NCBI RefSeq assembly: GCF_902464545.1
Contig: NZ_CABQJR010000002.1
Coordinates: forward strand, 1-64,000
Length of the DNA: 64,000 nt
Reading direction: 5' to 3'
Source of the DNA: an uncultured Senegalimassilia sp.
Lineage (GTDB): Bacteria > Actinomycetota > Coriobacteriia > Coriobacteriales > Eggerthellaceae
Both the position numbers and the translations under genes were made by a program. The notes under the pieces were generated by a model. The model saw only the letters and a program-made list of their open reading frames with translations, made no database searches and had not been told where the DNA came from. How positions within the stretch are numbered: the first letter of the stretch is position 1; the number at the start of each line of letters is the position of its first letter. Below are positions 52,121-61,368 of the stretch, one piece after another.

Positions 52121-53379
52121 AAATCGTCCTCGCGAACTATCGCTACTACGTCTCGGGCGGCCCCGAGATTTACATGTTCAACGTGAAGAGACTGCTCGAG
52201 GAAGCTGGGCACACTGTCATCCCGTATTCAGTGCGAAGCCCTCTAAATGAGGAGACGCCTTTCGCGCGTTATTTCCCGCATGGGAAGAGTGAGTCGGGTG
52301 ACGCTTACTTCGATAACGTCAAGAAGACTCCAAAGAATGTAGCGAGGCTGCTTTCCTGCGCGTTCTACAACATGGAGGCCTACAAGAATCTGCGTCGTCT
52401 CATCCGCGACGAAAAGCCTGACGTGGTGTACGTGCTCCAGCAGATTAACGCCCTGTCGCCGAGTGTGTTTAAGGCTGCCAAGGATGAGGGTGTGCGCGTG
52501 GTGCACAGGCTATCCGATTTCAATATCATGTGTCCGCGATCGGACTTCCTGTGCGACGGTCAGATATGCACGGCGTGTATCGGTGGTGATTACTCCAAGG
52601 CGCGCGAAAGGCGCTGCTGCCACGGCTCGCGCGCCACGACTGAGGTGCGCGTGGCCTCTATGAAGTTCCACCGAGCCCGGAGGCTCTTCGGCTGCGTGGA
52701 CTCCTTCGTGTGCCCCACGACCTTCACGGCATCATTGCTCGAGAAGTCGGGCGTGGACAGGGGCAAGGTCAACGTGGTGCCGACCTTCGTGCCCACATAC
52801 GAGCGCAGGGCCGAACCTGCGCAGGGCGACCCCTACGTGCTGTATCTCGGGCGTATCAGCCATGAGAAGGGCGTAGACCTGCTTGTTCAGGCGGCTATCG
52901 ACCGACCGGGTCTGCGCCTGAAGGTGACGGGAAGGACTGACGACGAGTATGCGAAGGGCATCATGGCGCAGGTTGAGGCTGCCGATGCAGCCGACCGCAT
53001 TAAATTCGTGGGGTTCGTGAAAGGAGCCGAGAAGGACGCCCTGATCGACGGGGCCGCGTGCATTGCGTGCCCCTCGACGTGGTACGAGAATATGCCGAAC
53101 GCTGTTCTGGAGGCTTATGCGCATGGCAAGCCAGCTGTTGTATTCAATGTGGGCTGTATGCCCGAGATCGTTGAGGATGGCGAAACGGGCGCCGTGGTGC
53201 CGTTTGGGGACACTGACGCCCTGGGGAGGGCTGTGGCGCGCTATGTTGGCGATTCGGAGCTTTCCAGGCTTCATGGAGGCAACGGCCTAGCACTTGCGAA
53301 CGACAGGTACACTGCACGGAAGCATTTGGAAACGCTGACGGGCATCTTACAGCCCGGCGGCGAGCGAGGAGATAGATAG
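52117..53379 (+). CDS. Glycosyltransferase family 4
   Basis: This second GT-B enzyme has 420 residues. The N-terminal MKIVLANYRYYVSGGPEIYM is followed by an unusual Cys-rich stretch at about residues 140-170 (MCPRSDFLCDGQICTACIGG, RRCCHG). The same kind of insert is seen in a subset of GT4 proteins and may hold a metal. The C-terminal half has VLYLGRISHEKGVDLLVQAA and the E-x7-E motif TWYENMPNAVLEAYAHG. The ATG overlaps the previous stop (ATGA). Sugar specificity is unknown. Confidence 0.88.
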   Translation: MKIVLANYRYYVSGGPEIYMFNVKRLLEEAGHTVIPYSVRSPLNEETPFARYFPHGKSESGDAYFDNVKKTPKNVARLLSCAFYNMEAYKNLRRLIRDEKPDVVYVLQQINALSPSVFKAAKDEGVRVVHRLSDFNIMCPRSDFLCDGQICTACIGGDYSKARERRCCHGSRATTEVRVASMKFHRARRLFGCVDSFVCPTTFTASLLEKSGVDRGKVNVVPTFVPTYERRAEPAQGDPYVLYLGRISHEKGVDLLVQAAIDRPGLRLKVTGRTDDEYAKGIMAQVEAADAADRIKFVGFVKGAEKDALIDGAACIACPSTWYENMPNAVLEAYAHGKPAVVFNVGCMPEIVEDGETGAVVPFGDTDALGRAVARYVGDSELSRLHGGNGLALANDRYTARKHLETLTGILQPGGERGDR

Positions 53380-53381
53380 AC

Positions 53382-54527
53382 ATGGCAGACAAGAAGCTCA
53401 ACGGCACCGTCATAGTGACGTACCGCTGCAACGCGCGGTGCACCATGTGCAGCCGCTACAAGGCGCCCAGCCGCCCCGACGAGGAGCTGTCCATCGAGAC
53501 GATAAAGAAGCTCCCCAAGATGTACTTCACCAACATCACGGGAGGCGAGCCCTTCATTCGCCAGGACCTAAAGGATATCGTGCGGGAACTCTACAAGAAG
53601 AGCGACCGCATAGTCATCTCTACCAACGGTTTCTTCACTGACCGCATCATCGATCTGTGCGAGGAGTTCCCCGAGGTGGGCATCCGCATATCCATCGAGG
53701 GCCTGCAGCAGACCAACGACGAGATTCGCGGTCTCGAGGACGGCTACAAGCGCGGCTACGAGACCCTAAAGAAATTGGTTGAGCTGAAGCACCCTGACGT
53801 GGGCTTCGGCATGACGGTGCAGGACAGAAACGCCCCCGACCTGGTGCCGCTGTACAAGATTTCCGATGAGCTGGGCATGGAGTTCGCCACGGCGAGCCTG
53901 CACAACAGCTTTTACTTCGTGGAGGCCAAGAACGTCATCCGCGATCGCCCCATGGTGGCCAAGAACTTCGAAGAGCTAGTGAACGATCTGTTGAAGTCCA
54001 ACAGCCCAAAGAAGTGGTTCCGCGCCTACTTCAACCACGGGCTCATCAACTATATCTACGGACAGCCGCGTCTTCTGCCTTGCGACATGGCCTTCGACAC
54101 GTTTTTCATCGACCCCTACGGCGACGTGATGCCTTGTAACGGGACCAAGGACAAGGAGGTCATGGGTAATCTGAACAAGCGAAGCTGGGACGAACTGTGG
54201 AATTCGGAGCAGGCCGAAGCCGTGCGTGCCAAAGTGCGCCACTGCGACCGCAACTGCTGGATGATAGGCAGCGTCTCCCCGGCCATGCACAAGTATATCT
54301 GGAAGCCCGCCGCCTGGGTGATAAAGCACAAGGCGAAGAGCTTATTGGGCATGAAGGCCTACGATATGCACGAGCTAAAAGTGGTGCGCGACTACGAGGA
54401 GGGTCGCGTGACCAAGGAACAGTTGGACGCGTGCTCGACCTGCGACATGTGCGCCCAGGTGAACGATGGCCTGAGTGCCGCCAGCAAGGCCGATGCGCAC
54501 GTGTATGAGACGCATGAGGCGCTGTAG
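53382..54527 (+). CDS. Radical SAM/SPASM protein in the polysaccharide operon
   Basis: The 381-residue protein has the radical SAM motif C16-x3-C20-x2-C23 (YRCNARCTMCSRY) and the SAM-binding GGEP (NITGGEPFIRQ). A SPASM-type C-terminal region with further cysteines (LLPCDMAF, VMPCNGTKDK, CDRNCW, CSTCDMC) could hold extra 4Fe-4S clusters. Family members modify peptides, sugars or nucleosides by radical chemistry. Placement between glycosyltransferase and polymerase genes suggests it modifies a sugar or the carrier-linked unit; this is inference. Gaps of two bases on each side show it is part of the operon. Confidence 0.85.
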   Translation: MADKKLNGTVIVTYRCNARCTMCSRYKAPSRPDEELSIETIKKLPKMYFTNITGGEPFIRQDLKDIVRELYKKSDRIVISTNGFFTDRIIDLCEEFPEVGIRISIEGLQQTNDEIRGLEDGYKRGYETLKKLVELKHPDVGFGMTVQDRNAPDLVPLYKISDELGMEFATASLHNSFYFVEAKNVIRDRPMVAKNFEELVNDLLKSNSPKKWFRAYFNHGLINYIYGQPRLLPCDMAFDTFFIDPYGDVMPCNGTKDKEVMGNLNKRSWDELWNSEQAEAVRAKVRHCDRNCWMIGSVSPAMHKYIWKPAAWVIKHKAKSLLGMKAYDMHELKVVRDYEEGRVTKEQLDACSTCDMCAQVNDGLSAASKADAHVYETHEAL

Positions 54528-54529
54528 GT

Positions 54530-55786
54530 ATGGTCGATGTTTCGTTGGGGGTGCCTAGGGCGTCACGCCGCTCATCGCTGTTTCTTGAGACCAGCGTGGG
54601 GGATCTCGCTCTGCTATTGTTTCTGAATTTGGCGCTTTTCGGAGAGGCGATTCAGGGCGCGATGGGCTTTTCTTATTGTGATGAGATTGCGACTATTGCC
54701 GTGGTGTGCGCCGCCTTTTTTCGATTTCATGCAAGCAAAAACGCTCTTGCCGACGGCATGTCGACTTCGTCCAGACTTGCTCTGGTATGGCTGTTTGTGG
54801 TAGTTTCCGCAGCTTTCCTCGGCAATGCGTTCTGCGGGGTCCATGCATCAACCGCGGCGATTCTGACGGATTTTCTTACTTGCTGCAAATTCCCAATTGC
54901 GCTAATTGCCTCAATCTATGCCTTTGCTTGTTCTGAACGCCTTTCTACGCTTTTTGAAATCGAGGCGAAGATTCTTCTCGTCGTGATGACGGTGCTTGGA
55001 ATCGGGAATCTGTTTTTCGATTTCGGTATGGGATCGGAGGCTCGGTTTGGCATCAGGGCTTCTTTTACTTTTGTGTTCGATCATCCGACATACCTTGTAT
55101 TTTGTGCCGCCGGGCTTACGGCGTTCCTCATGAAGGATAGGGAGCGCAATATGCCTTTTATTGTCATGGGCATGCTTGTTGTTTTGCTGTCGCTGCGGTC
55201 AAAGGGCTTTGCATTTGCGGCAGTCTGTCTCCTGTTGCTCTTGACCTTTGGCAAGAGCAACAGGCTTTCGGTGGTGCATATTGCGCTGGGGCTGGCAGCC
55301 GTAGCACTTATCGGCATGGATCAGTACATCAACTATTACCAATCCGCAGGATACGCAAGAGGCGAGCTGGCTCGCCAGGCGATTGCCGTCGCAAACGATT
55401 ATTTCCCGCTCGGGACTGGCTTCGCGACGTATGGGTCCGCCGTCACCGCTCAGATCGATAATTACTCGCCGCTTTATTACGCGTACGGACTTTCTACTGT
55501 TTGGGGTCTTGCCCCTGGGGCTGCATCGTTTTTGAGTGACACTTTTTGGCCTACGGTCTTGGCGCAGTTCGGTTATTTCGGGTTGGTTGCCTTTGCCGCT
55601 CTTTTAATTGCTCTGTTCGTCATGTGCTATAAGGCAGGGGGGGGGTCTCGCCTCCCGGTCATTTGCATTTTTGCCTACCTCCTCATCTCAAGCACGTCTG
55701 AGAGCTCGTTCTTTAATCCGAGCGCTGCCTATCTTGCAATGTGCGCTGGACTTGCGATTTGCCCCGCTGGGGAGCGACGCTCATGA
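54530..55786 (+). CDS. Polytopic membrane protein, Wzy/O-antigen ligase-like
   Basis: The 418-residue protein has about eleven hydrophobic segments. A large loop near residues 270-330 (YARGELARQAIAVANDYFPL, then GTGFATYGSA) ends in a Tyr- and Ser-rich stretch, the usual layout of O-antigen polymerases. Sequence in this class is poorly conserved, so the call rests on topology, loop and operon. The ATG lies two bases after the radical SAM stop. The gene looks clearly AT-richer than the first part of the operon, with TTT and CTT codons common, suggesting separate acquisition. Confidence 0.7.
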   Translation: MVDVSLGVPRASRRSSLFLETSVGDLALLLFLNLALFGEAIQGAMGFSYCDEIATIAVVCAAFFRFHASKNALADGMSTSSRLALVWLFVVVSAAFLGNAFCGVHASTAAILTDFLTCCKFPIALIASIYAFACSERLSTLFEIEAKILLVVMTVLGIGNLFFDFGMGSEARFGIRASFTFVFDHPTYLVFCAAGLTAFLMKDRERNMPFIVMGMLVVLLSLRSKGFAFAAVCLLLLLTFGKSNRLSVVHIALGLAAVALIGMDQYINYYQSAGYARGELARQAIAVANDYFPLGTGFATYGSAVTAQIDNYSPLYYAYGLSTVWGLAPGAASFLSDTFWPTVLAQFGYFGLVAFAALLIALFVMCYKAGGGSRLPVICIFAYLLISSTSESSFFNPSAAYLAMCAGLAICPAGERRS

Positions 55787-57144
55787 TGACGGTGGCTCTT
55801 TCAGCATTTCCCTGCATAGACCTCTCTCGCGTTTTGCGGGGGTGGTTCGCAGTGCTTAGCGGCGCAAAAAGAAGATGTGAAGGCGCAACCGCCTTCTCGG
55901 TCATCGCTTTATTGGTCTGTCTTTTCGCTTTCTGCTCTTCGCTTATCACATACCGTGTGAGCATCCTGCTGTTTGCTTCGGCAATTGTTCTGGTTGCAAT
56001 CTTGGCGGTTCGAAGTGGGCGGCTTCTCGAATTTGACTTGCGCGCAATCGTTCCGATGCTGCCTTGGCTCCTCGTGGCTGTTATGGCGGCTGTCGGTTAT
56101 GTCGCTGGCGGCGGCTACGACCTTGCCGCCACTGTCGCGCTGGTCTGTACCGTGGCCCTTGCCGTCTTTTCGGTTGAAAATACGAAATGGATTGAGCCTA
56201 CAATCACCGCATTCATTGCGGTCCTGCTCGTTTTTGCCATCGCGACTATAGCCTGCTACGTTTTTCCTCAGCTATATTCAGGCTTTATCAAGCCGACTTT
56301 CTATTCCAACGTTCCAATGGCTCAGGACTATCGGTCAGGTTTGGCATCGCACTATAGCCATAACGGGACATTCTGCACAATAGGCTTCATCCTCACTTCG
56401 GCTTTGGCGTTTTACGATTCTCAAAAGACGAGAAGCAAGCGGTTCTACGTCTTTCTTGCTCTGGTCTTCTTTGTTGCCTTGGTGCTTACGACCAAGAGGG
56501 CGCATCTGCTTTGCGGCATATTCGCGGTCGGTTTTGTCTACCTGATTTCAAACAATCAGCATCGGTATCTAAAGGCCATCGGCGTCGGTGCATTGGTGGT
56601 TCTGGCGGTTGCCGTGCTTGCGCCGCTCATCCCTGGTATCGAGGCGACAATCGAAAGGTTGACCACCACTTTCTCGAGCAACACAAGCTTTGAGGACAAT
56701 GTCAATAACAGGACTTATTTGTGGGATTACGCCCTCAACGGTCTTGCTCAGTCGCCCGTGTTCGGGCATGGGTGGACGAGCTACTGCTATCGCTGGCCAG
56801 ACGGCGTGACGATTACCTATATGGCCCATAATGAGCTGCTTAACCTCCTTTACGAAACAGGCTATGTGGGGACAGCCGTTGTTTTGCTGGGCTGTGCAGC
56901 GAGCCTGCTGCTCACGTTCCACACGATTGCCTTGACCGATGACGGGCATTTCAAGGCGTACCTTCGCCTGTCTTTGTGCGTTCAGATTTTTTTCTTGACA
57001 TACGCTTTCACGAGCGGGGCTTTGTTTACGACTATCCCAAACCTGATTACCTATTTCCTCGCCGTGGCGATTATGGCGAGCATTAGATGGGGCGCGCTGA
57101 AGCGGGATCGAACGCCGAGAACATTGCATGGGGGAAACAGATGA
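55783..57144 (+). CDS. O-antigen ligase/polymerase-like membrane protein
   Basis: The 453-residue protein has about twelve membrane segments. A Wzy_C-type region includes the external loop (TSFEDNVNNRTYLWDYALNG, then FGHGWTSYCYRW and YMAHNELLNLLYETGYVGTA). The GHGW and HNELL motifs are typical of O-antigen ligase family proteins. Two ATGs (55783, 55786) are adjacent; the first overlaps the previous stop and follows GGGGAG. Two such proteins in tandem may divide polymerase and ligase roles. Like its partner it is relatively AT-rich. Confidence 0.8.
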   Translation: MMTVALSAFPCIDLSRVLRGWFAVLSGAKRRCEGATAFSVIALLVCLFAFCSSLITYRVSILLFASAIVLVAILAVRSGRLLEFDLRAIVPMLPWLLVAVMAAVGYVAGGGYDLAATVALVCTVALAVFSVENTKWIEPTITAFIAVLLVFAIATIACYVFPQLYSGFIKPTFYSNVPMAQDYRSGLASHYSHNGTFCTIGFILTSALAFYDSQKTRSKRFYVFLALVFFVALVLTTKRAHLLCGIFAVGFVYLISNNQHRYLKAIGVGALVVLAVAVLAPLIPGIEATIERLTTTFSSNTSFEDNVNNRTYLWDYALNGLAQSPVFGHGWTSYCYRWPDGVTITYMAHNELLNLLYETGYVGTAVVLLGCAASLLLTFHTIALTDDGHFKAYLRLSLCVQIFFLTYAFTSGALFTTIPNLITYFLAVAIMASIRWGALKRDRTPRTLHGGNR

Positions 57145-58058
57145 GCCTGATTTCGAAAGCAACTCAATACATCAAGCACCCGCTCAGGGTGTATTCCCTG
57201 GTCTCGCGCGCAGGGTTGACGCGCTTTGTTCCGGATGAGCAACACTTGCGCATCATGTACAGAGCGCTAATCGGTAAGAGGCTCGACCTGAATAACCCGC
57301 AGGGGTTCAACGAAAAGCTCAACTGGCTGAAACTGCACGATCGTAACCCGCTTTACAACACACTTGTAGACAAGTTGGCGGTAAAGAAGTGGGTTGCCGA
57401 CAAAATCGGCGAGAAGTACGTCACTGAGACTTATGGATACTGGAGAGATGTCGAGGACGTCTCGATAGATGGGCTTCCTAACCAGTTTGTCCTCAAAACA
57501 AACCATGACAGCGGTGGAGTCGCGATTTGCCGCGATAAGGCGACTTTCGACTTCGATGCGGCGAAGAAGCTCCTCGCAAAGCATTTGAAGCGTAACTATT
57601 TCTGGTGGACCCGGGAGTGGCCGTATAAGGACGTAATCCCCGTGGTGATGGCCGAGGAATACCTCGAGGACGAAGGGCATGAGTCCGGTCTGGTCGATTA
57701 CAAGGTTACCTGCTTCGGGGGCAAGCCGACCCTCATCGAGGTGCATAGGGGCAGGTTCGGCGAGCATACCTGCAACTACTACGATGCCGAGTGGAATCCC
57801 GTTCGCATAGACTGGGCTGGAATCCCCGTTTCTCCCGTCGAGGTTGAGCGTCCGGAGAATCTGAAGGAGATGCTTGAGCTGAGCGCCGAGCTTACGCGGG
57901 GGATACCGCAAGTTCGCTGTGACTGGTACGTGCTCGGAGAAAGGCTGATATTCGGGGAGCTGACGCTTTTCAACGGGGCGGGGTTGGATCCGATTGACGA
58001 TGAGAGTGACTCAAAGCTGGGCTCTTTGATTGACCTCGGCCTGGCTCACGGCGATTAA
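57141..58058 (+). CDS. TupA-like ATP-grasp protein
   Basis: The 305-residue protein resembles the TupA-like ATP-grasp family of polysaccharide clusters. Recognisable parts are RLDLNNPQGFNEKLNWLKLH, VDKLAVKKWVADKIGEKYV, FVLKTNHDSGGVAICRDK and the C-terminal RCDWYVLGERLIFGELT with acidic metal ligands. ATP-grasp enzymes join a carboxylate to an amine through an acylphosphate, so it may add an amino acid to a uronic acid of the glycan; UDP-glucuronate is made by this operon. That reaction is inferred. The ATG overlaps the previous stop. Confidence 0.85.
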   Translation: MSLISKATQYIKHPLRVYSLVSRAGLTRFVPDEQHLRIMYRALIGKRLDLNNPQGFNEKLNWLKLHDRNPLYNTLVDKLAVKKWVADKIGEKYVTETYGYWRDVEDVSIDGLPNQFVLKTNHDSGGVAICRDKATFDFDAAKKLLAKHLKRNYFWWTREWPYKDVIPVVMAEEYLEDEGHESGLVDYKVTCFGGKPTLIEVHRGRFGEHTCNYYDAEWNPVRIDWAGIPVSPVEVERPENLKEMLELSAELTRGIPQVRCDWYVLGERLIFGELTLFNGAGLDPIDDESDSKLGSLIDLGLAHGD

Positions 58059-58096
58059 TTGTTGGCCGAGAAGATTATCTAAAGGCGGTATGGGAC

Positions 58097-59170
58097 ATGA
58101 AACTCGGAATCGTTACCTTGTACGGTGACTTCAATTATGGCAATAGACTGCAGAACTATGCGCTGAGCACTGTGCTGCGCGGTATGGGGCACGATGTTGT
58201 GACCCTGGTCACAGTTCAGAAGACCTCCGCTATCAAGGGGTTCTACCGAAAGCACTTCGAGAAGGAGGGCGGGAAGATTAGGCTCAAGACTCGCAAGGAG
58301 CTCAACAGGGACGCCGCGTTCTCTGAGTTCACGAGCCGCAATATTCCCACCAGGTTCATCAAATCCGAGCGGGGTCTTTCGGGGTCCCTTAACGAGGAGT
58401 TCGATTCCTTCGTTGTAGGAAGTGACCAGGTTTGGAACCCCCTCTGGTGGGGTGACGACCTGGATTGCTGCTACTCCAACGACTATCTACTCCGATTCGC
58501 GGATGCCGACAAGCGAGTGGCCTACTCGGCGAGTTTCGGCCTGGATTCAGTCCCCGATGTGTGGAAGGCCCTGTTCAAGGATGAGCTCGGCAAATATAGG
58601 GCCATAAGCGTACGCGAGGAGGCTGGTGCGAGCATCGTCGCCGATATGGTCGGGAGCAAGCCCGCTGTGACGCTCGACCCCACCATGCTACTTGATGCCG
58701 AGGAGTGGCGCGAGGTGGAGGCAGACGTGCGGCCGAGCGGAAAGTACGTATTCCAGTTCAACCTGGGGGAGCGGTCGGACGAGCAGATTGAGCTCGCGCG
58801 CCAACTTGCCAGCAGGGGCTATGAAATCATCGACTACATGGACCCGCAGTGTCGTTACTTCGGAGGCGATCCCTCGGAGTTTCTTTCCTTGCTCGACGGC
58901 GCGGCGTGCGTTCTCACCGACAGCTTCCACGCCTCGGTCTTCTCCATCCTCTTCCGTCGACCGTTCGCTGTGTTCGGGAGGAAGCATGCCAACGGCTCGA
59001 ACATGAACAGCCGCATCAACACGCTACTCGGGACTTTCGGGTTTGAGGGGCGCTGGTGCTTGGAAGGCGCAGACGCTGCTTTTAGCTGCGATTTCAGCGG
59101 CGTTGACGCAGCCTTGGATGCGTACAGGCGTCTGTCCCTGGATTACCTGAACAAAGCCCTCGTGCGTTAA
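58097..59170 (+). CDS. Polysaccharide pyruvyl transferase family protein
   Basis: The 357-residue protein has the family N-terminus (GIVTLYGDFNYGNRLQNYAL) and FVVGSDQVWNP. The C-terminal half holds YVFQFNLGERSDEQIELARQ and VLTDSFHASVFSILFRRPFA, characteristic of the pyruvyltransferase fold. Such enzymes add pyruvate ketals to sugars from phosphoenolpyruvate, giving acidic polymers. In operons that also contain FrhB-like Fe-S proteins the exact role of this branch is not settled. It lies 38 bp after the TupA-like gene and the ATG follows GGCGGTATGGGAC. Confidence 0.88.
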   Translation: MKLGIVTLYGDFNYGNRLQNYALSTVLRGMGHDVVTLVTVQKTSAIKGFYRKHFEKEGGKIRLKTRKELNRDAAFSEFTSRNIPTRFIKSERGLSGSLNEEFDSFVVGSDQVWNPLWWGDDLDCCYSNDYLLRFADADKRVAYSASFGLDSVPDVWKALFKDELGKYRAISVREEAGASIVADMVGSKPAVTLDPTMLLDAEEWREVEADVRPSGKYVFQFNLGERSDEQIELARQLASRGYEIIDYMDPQCRYFGGDPSEFLSLLDGAACVLTDSFHASVFSILFRRPFAVFGRKHANGSNMNSRINTLLGTFGFEGRWCLEGADAAFSCDFSGVDAALDAYRRLSLDYLNKALVR

Positions 59171-59199
59171 ACGAGCCGATGAACTGCTGAGGATTCACC

Positions 59200-60363
59200 A
59201 TGTCCCTTAAGACAACAGTAAAGAACGCAATCTACGACGTCACCGATGATCTGCTCGTCGGCCATGCGCATAAGGTAGAGATAGCGAAGTTCCGAGACCC
59301 GAAAAGAACTGCGATTCTCGAGCAGGCCGATTTGACCGATGACCAGAAGCGCGCCATCGACGACTTCTATGTCGAGAACTACGGCAAGAAGATCCCCTAT
59401 ACCTGGCATCGCCACAACCTGGCGATCTCCGGCAACTTCGATGCGCGGTTCTTCCCGGAGCTGCTGTTCATCCCTGAGTTCGAGCGCTACATGAACCAGC
59501 CTTCCGAGTACGCGACGGTTTTCGAGGATAAGAACCTCCTCTACCTCTTTGCCGATGAGGCCGATGTGAGGACCACAAGAAGCTTGCTCACGAGAACGGC
59601 AGGGATTTACCGCGATGCAAACATGAAAGAGCTTACCGAGCGGGAGGCTCTTGATTTTGCGGGAAGCGTCGGAAAATGTTTCGCGAAGCCGACGGTCGGC
59701 ACCTGCTCTGGGCAGGGCTGTGGTGCCTATGATTTCGACGACGGCGTCGACAGGGGCACAGGCCTGGAAATCAAGACGCTCCTTGGTGAACTTGGGGCCG
59801 ATTTCTCCATTCAGGAGCCGATAACCTGCCATCGCTCCATCTCTGCGCTTCACCCAGAGAGCGTTAATACTTTGAGGGTCATGACATATCGATGGCGCGA
59901 CGAGCTCAGGGTGCTCCCCATGCTCATGAGAATCGGATGTGGGAAGAGCGCGGTCGACAACGCGCACGCTGGCGGCGTGTTCATCGGCGTAAGCGACCAA
60001 GGTTTACTTGCGCCCTCCGCCCTCACCGAGTTCAATGAGCGCTTCACCAAGCACCCGGACACCGGCGTCGTGTTCGACGGCTACCGGATATTCGGTGCCG
60101 AGAAGGTCATCGACGCTGCTAGGCGGATGCATGCGACTATGCCCCAGGTGGGTATAGTTAGCTGGGACTTCACCGTTGACGAAGACGGTGAGCCCCTCGT
60201 CATTGAGGCAAACATCCGGGGGGGATCCATATGGCTACCTCAGATGGCGAATGGCGTGCCCGGGTTTGGCGACGCTACGGCCGACATCCTGCGTTGGCTG
60301 CGGTTCATGAATGCGAAGAAGCCGCATGAGCGATTGAATTACAAGTATGGTTATCACGACTAG
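59200..60363 (+). CDS. Sugar-transfer-associated ATP-grasp protein
   Basis: The 387-residue protein fits the sugar-transfer-associated ATP-grasp family. Visible elements are FAKPTVGTCSGQGCGAYDFD (phosphate-grasping loop), SIQEPITCHRSISALHPESV, NTLRVMTYRW and the metal site VSWDFTVDEDGEPLVIEANI. It is distinct from the TupA-like gene two positions upstream, so the operon encodes two ATP-grasp ligases. A likely role is an amide or ester substitution on the repeat unit; the substrate is unknown. The ATG follows GAGGATTCACC. Confidence 0.85.
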   Translation: MSLKTTVKNAIYDVTDDLLVGHAHKVEIAKFRDPKRTAILEQADLTDDQKRAIDDFYVENYGKKIPYTWHRHNLAISGNFDARFFPELLFIPEFERYMNQPSEYATVFEDKNLLYLFADEADVRTTRSLLTRTAGIYRDANMKELTEREALDFAGSVGKCFAKPTVGTCSGQGCGAYDFDDGVDRGTGLEIKTLLGELGADFSIQEPITCHRSISALHPESVNTLRVMTYRWRDELRVLPMLMRIGCGKSAVDNAHAGGVFIGVSDQGLLAPSALTEFNERFTKHPDTGVVFDGYRIFGAEKVIDAARRMHATMPQVGIVSWDFTVDEDGEPLVIEANIRGGSIWLPQMANGVPGFGDATADILRWLRFMNAKKPHERLNYKYGYHD

Positions 60364-60378
60364 AGGCAACGGCTATTC

Positions 60379-61368
60379 ATGCAGAATAAGGTTTCAATAA
60401 TCATCCCTGCCTTCAACGTCGAGGCGTACGTTGAGCGCGGCATCGAGTCGGCGTTGGGGCAGACGTATGAAAACGTCGAGCTCGTTATAGTCGACGACGG
60501 CTCGAGCGACGGGACGTGGGGCGTCATCGAGCGCTACGCGTCCGACAATAGGGTTAAATGCGCCCGCCAGGCCAATTCCGGCGTGTCGAAAGCCCGGAAC
60601 CACGCCCTCAGCATGGCGACGGGCGACTACGCCGTGTTCCTCGATTCCGACGATTGGCTTGAGCTCGACACTTGCGATCAGCTTGTCCGTATGCAGCGGA
60701 AACACCCCAACATGCTCGTAGCCGCAGACGCCTATTTCGTCACTATGGATGGGGGCCGCGAGGGCAGGAAAGCGCAGGGTACGAACCTTGCGGCAAGGAC
60801 GTTTACCCCAGATGAGGCGATTTGCGAGTTTGGGGTGTTCAATTCCGTGCACATCGGCAGCTCGTGTTACAAGCTGTTCTCCATGGACATCATCGAAAAG
60901 AACCATATAAGGTTTGACGAGTGTATCTCGCACACCGAGGACGGCCTTTTCGTCTTCGACTACCTCAAGTGCTGCGCGGGACTTTATTACGAGCCGATTC
61001 CCCTTTGGAACATCCTTGAGCGGCCGGGCAGCGCCACTACGAGCGGGTATACCCACAAGATGTTGAGCTCGCTCGACGCGATTGGCCAGATGATCTCCAG
61101 ACCGGGGAATTCTCCCGATGCGATCGCGCACCTCGAGGCCTTCCGCGCTCACGAGGCTCTGAGGGTCTTGGGGCTTGGCATAGACTCGGGCGATATGACG
61201 GAGGACGACCGCAGGGCCCTGCTCGATGCCCTTGCGGATGGTAAGGTCGACCGTGCTAGGCTGAGCGGCGTCGACAAGGTGAGGCTGGCGCTTTATCCCA
61301 ATGCGCCGGCGTTCCTCTCCCGCGTCTTCAACGGCTTTGTCGCGCACGCGAAGAAGGGCGGGAACTGA
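60379..61368 (+). CDS. Glycosyltransferase family 2
   Basis: This 329-residue GT-A glycosyltransferase starts VSIIIPAFNVEAYVERGIES, with the nucleotide-sugar segment LVIVDDGSSDGTW and metal motif VFLDSDDWLE (D-x-D type). The acceptor region has HTEDGLFVFDYLKC. It would add one sugar to the carrier-linked repeat; the sugar is not predictable. The ATG at 60379 lies 15 bp after the previous stop. Its stop overlaps the next start by one base. Confidence 0.9.
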   Translation: MQNKVSIIIPAFNVEAYVERGIESALGQTYENVELVIVDDGSSDGTWGVIERYASDNRVKCARQANSGVSKARNHALSMATGDYAVFLDSDDWLELDTCDQLVRMQRKHPNMLVAADAYFVTMDGGREGRKAQGTNLAARTFTPDEAICEFGVFNSVHIGSSCYKLFSMDIIEKNHIRFDECISHTEDGLFVFDYLKCCAGLYYEPIPLWNILERPGSATTSGYTHKMLSSLDAIGQMISRPGNSPDAIAHLEAFRAHEALRVLGLGIDSGDMTEDDRRALLDALADGKVDRARLSGVDKVRLALYPNAPAFLSRVFNGFVAHAKKGGN

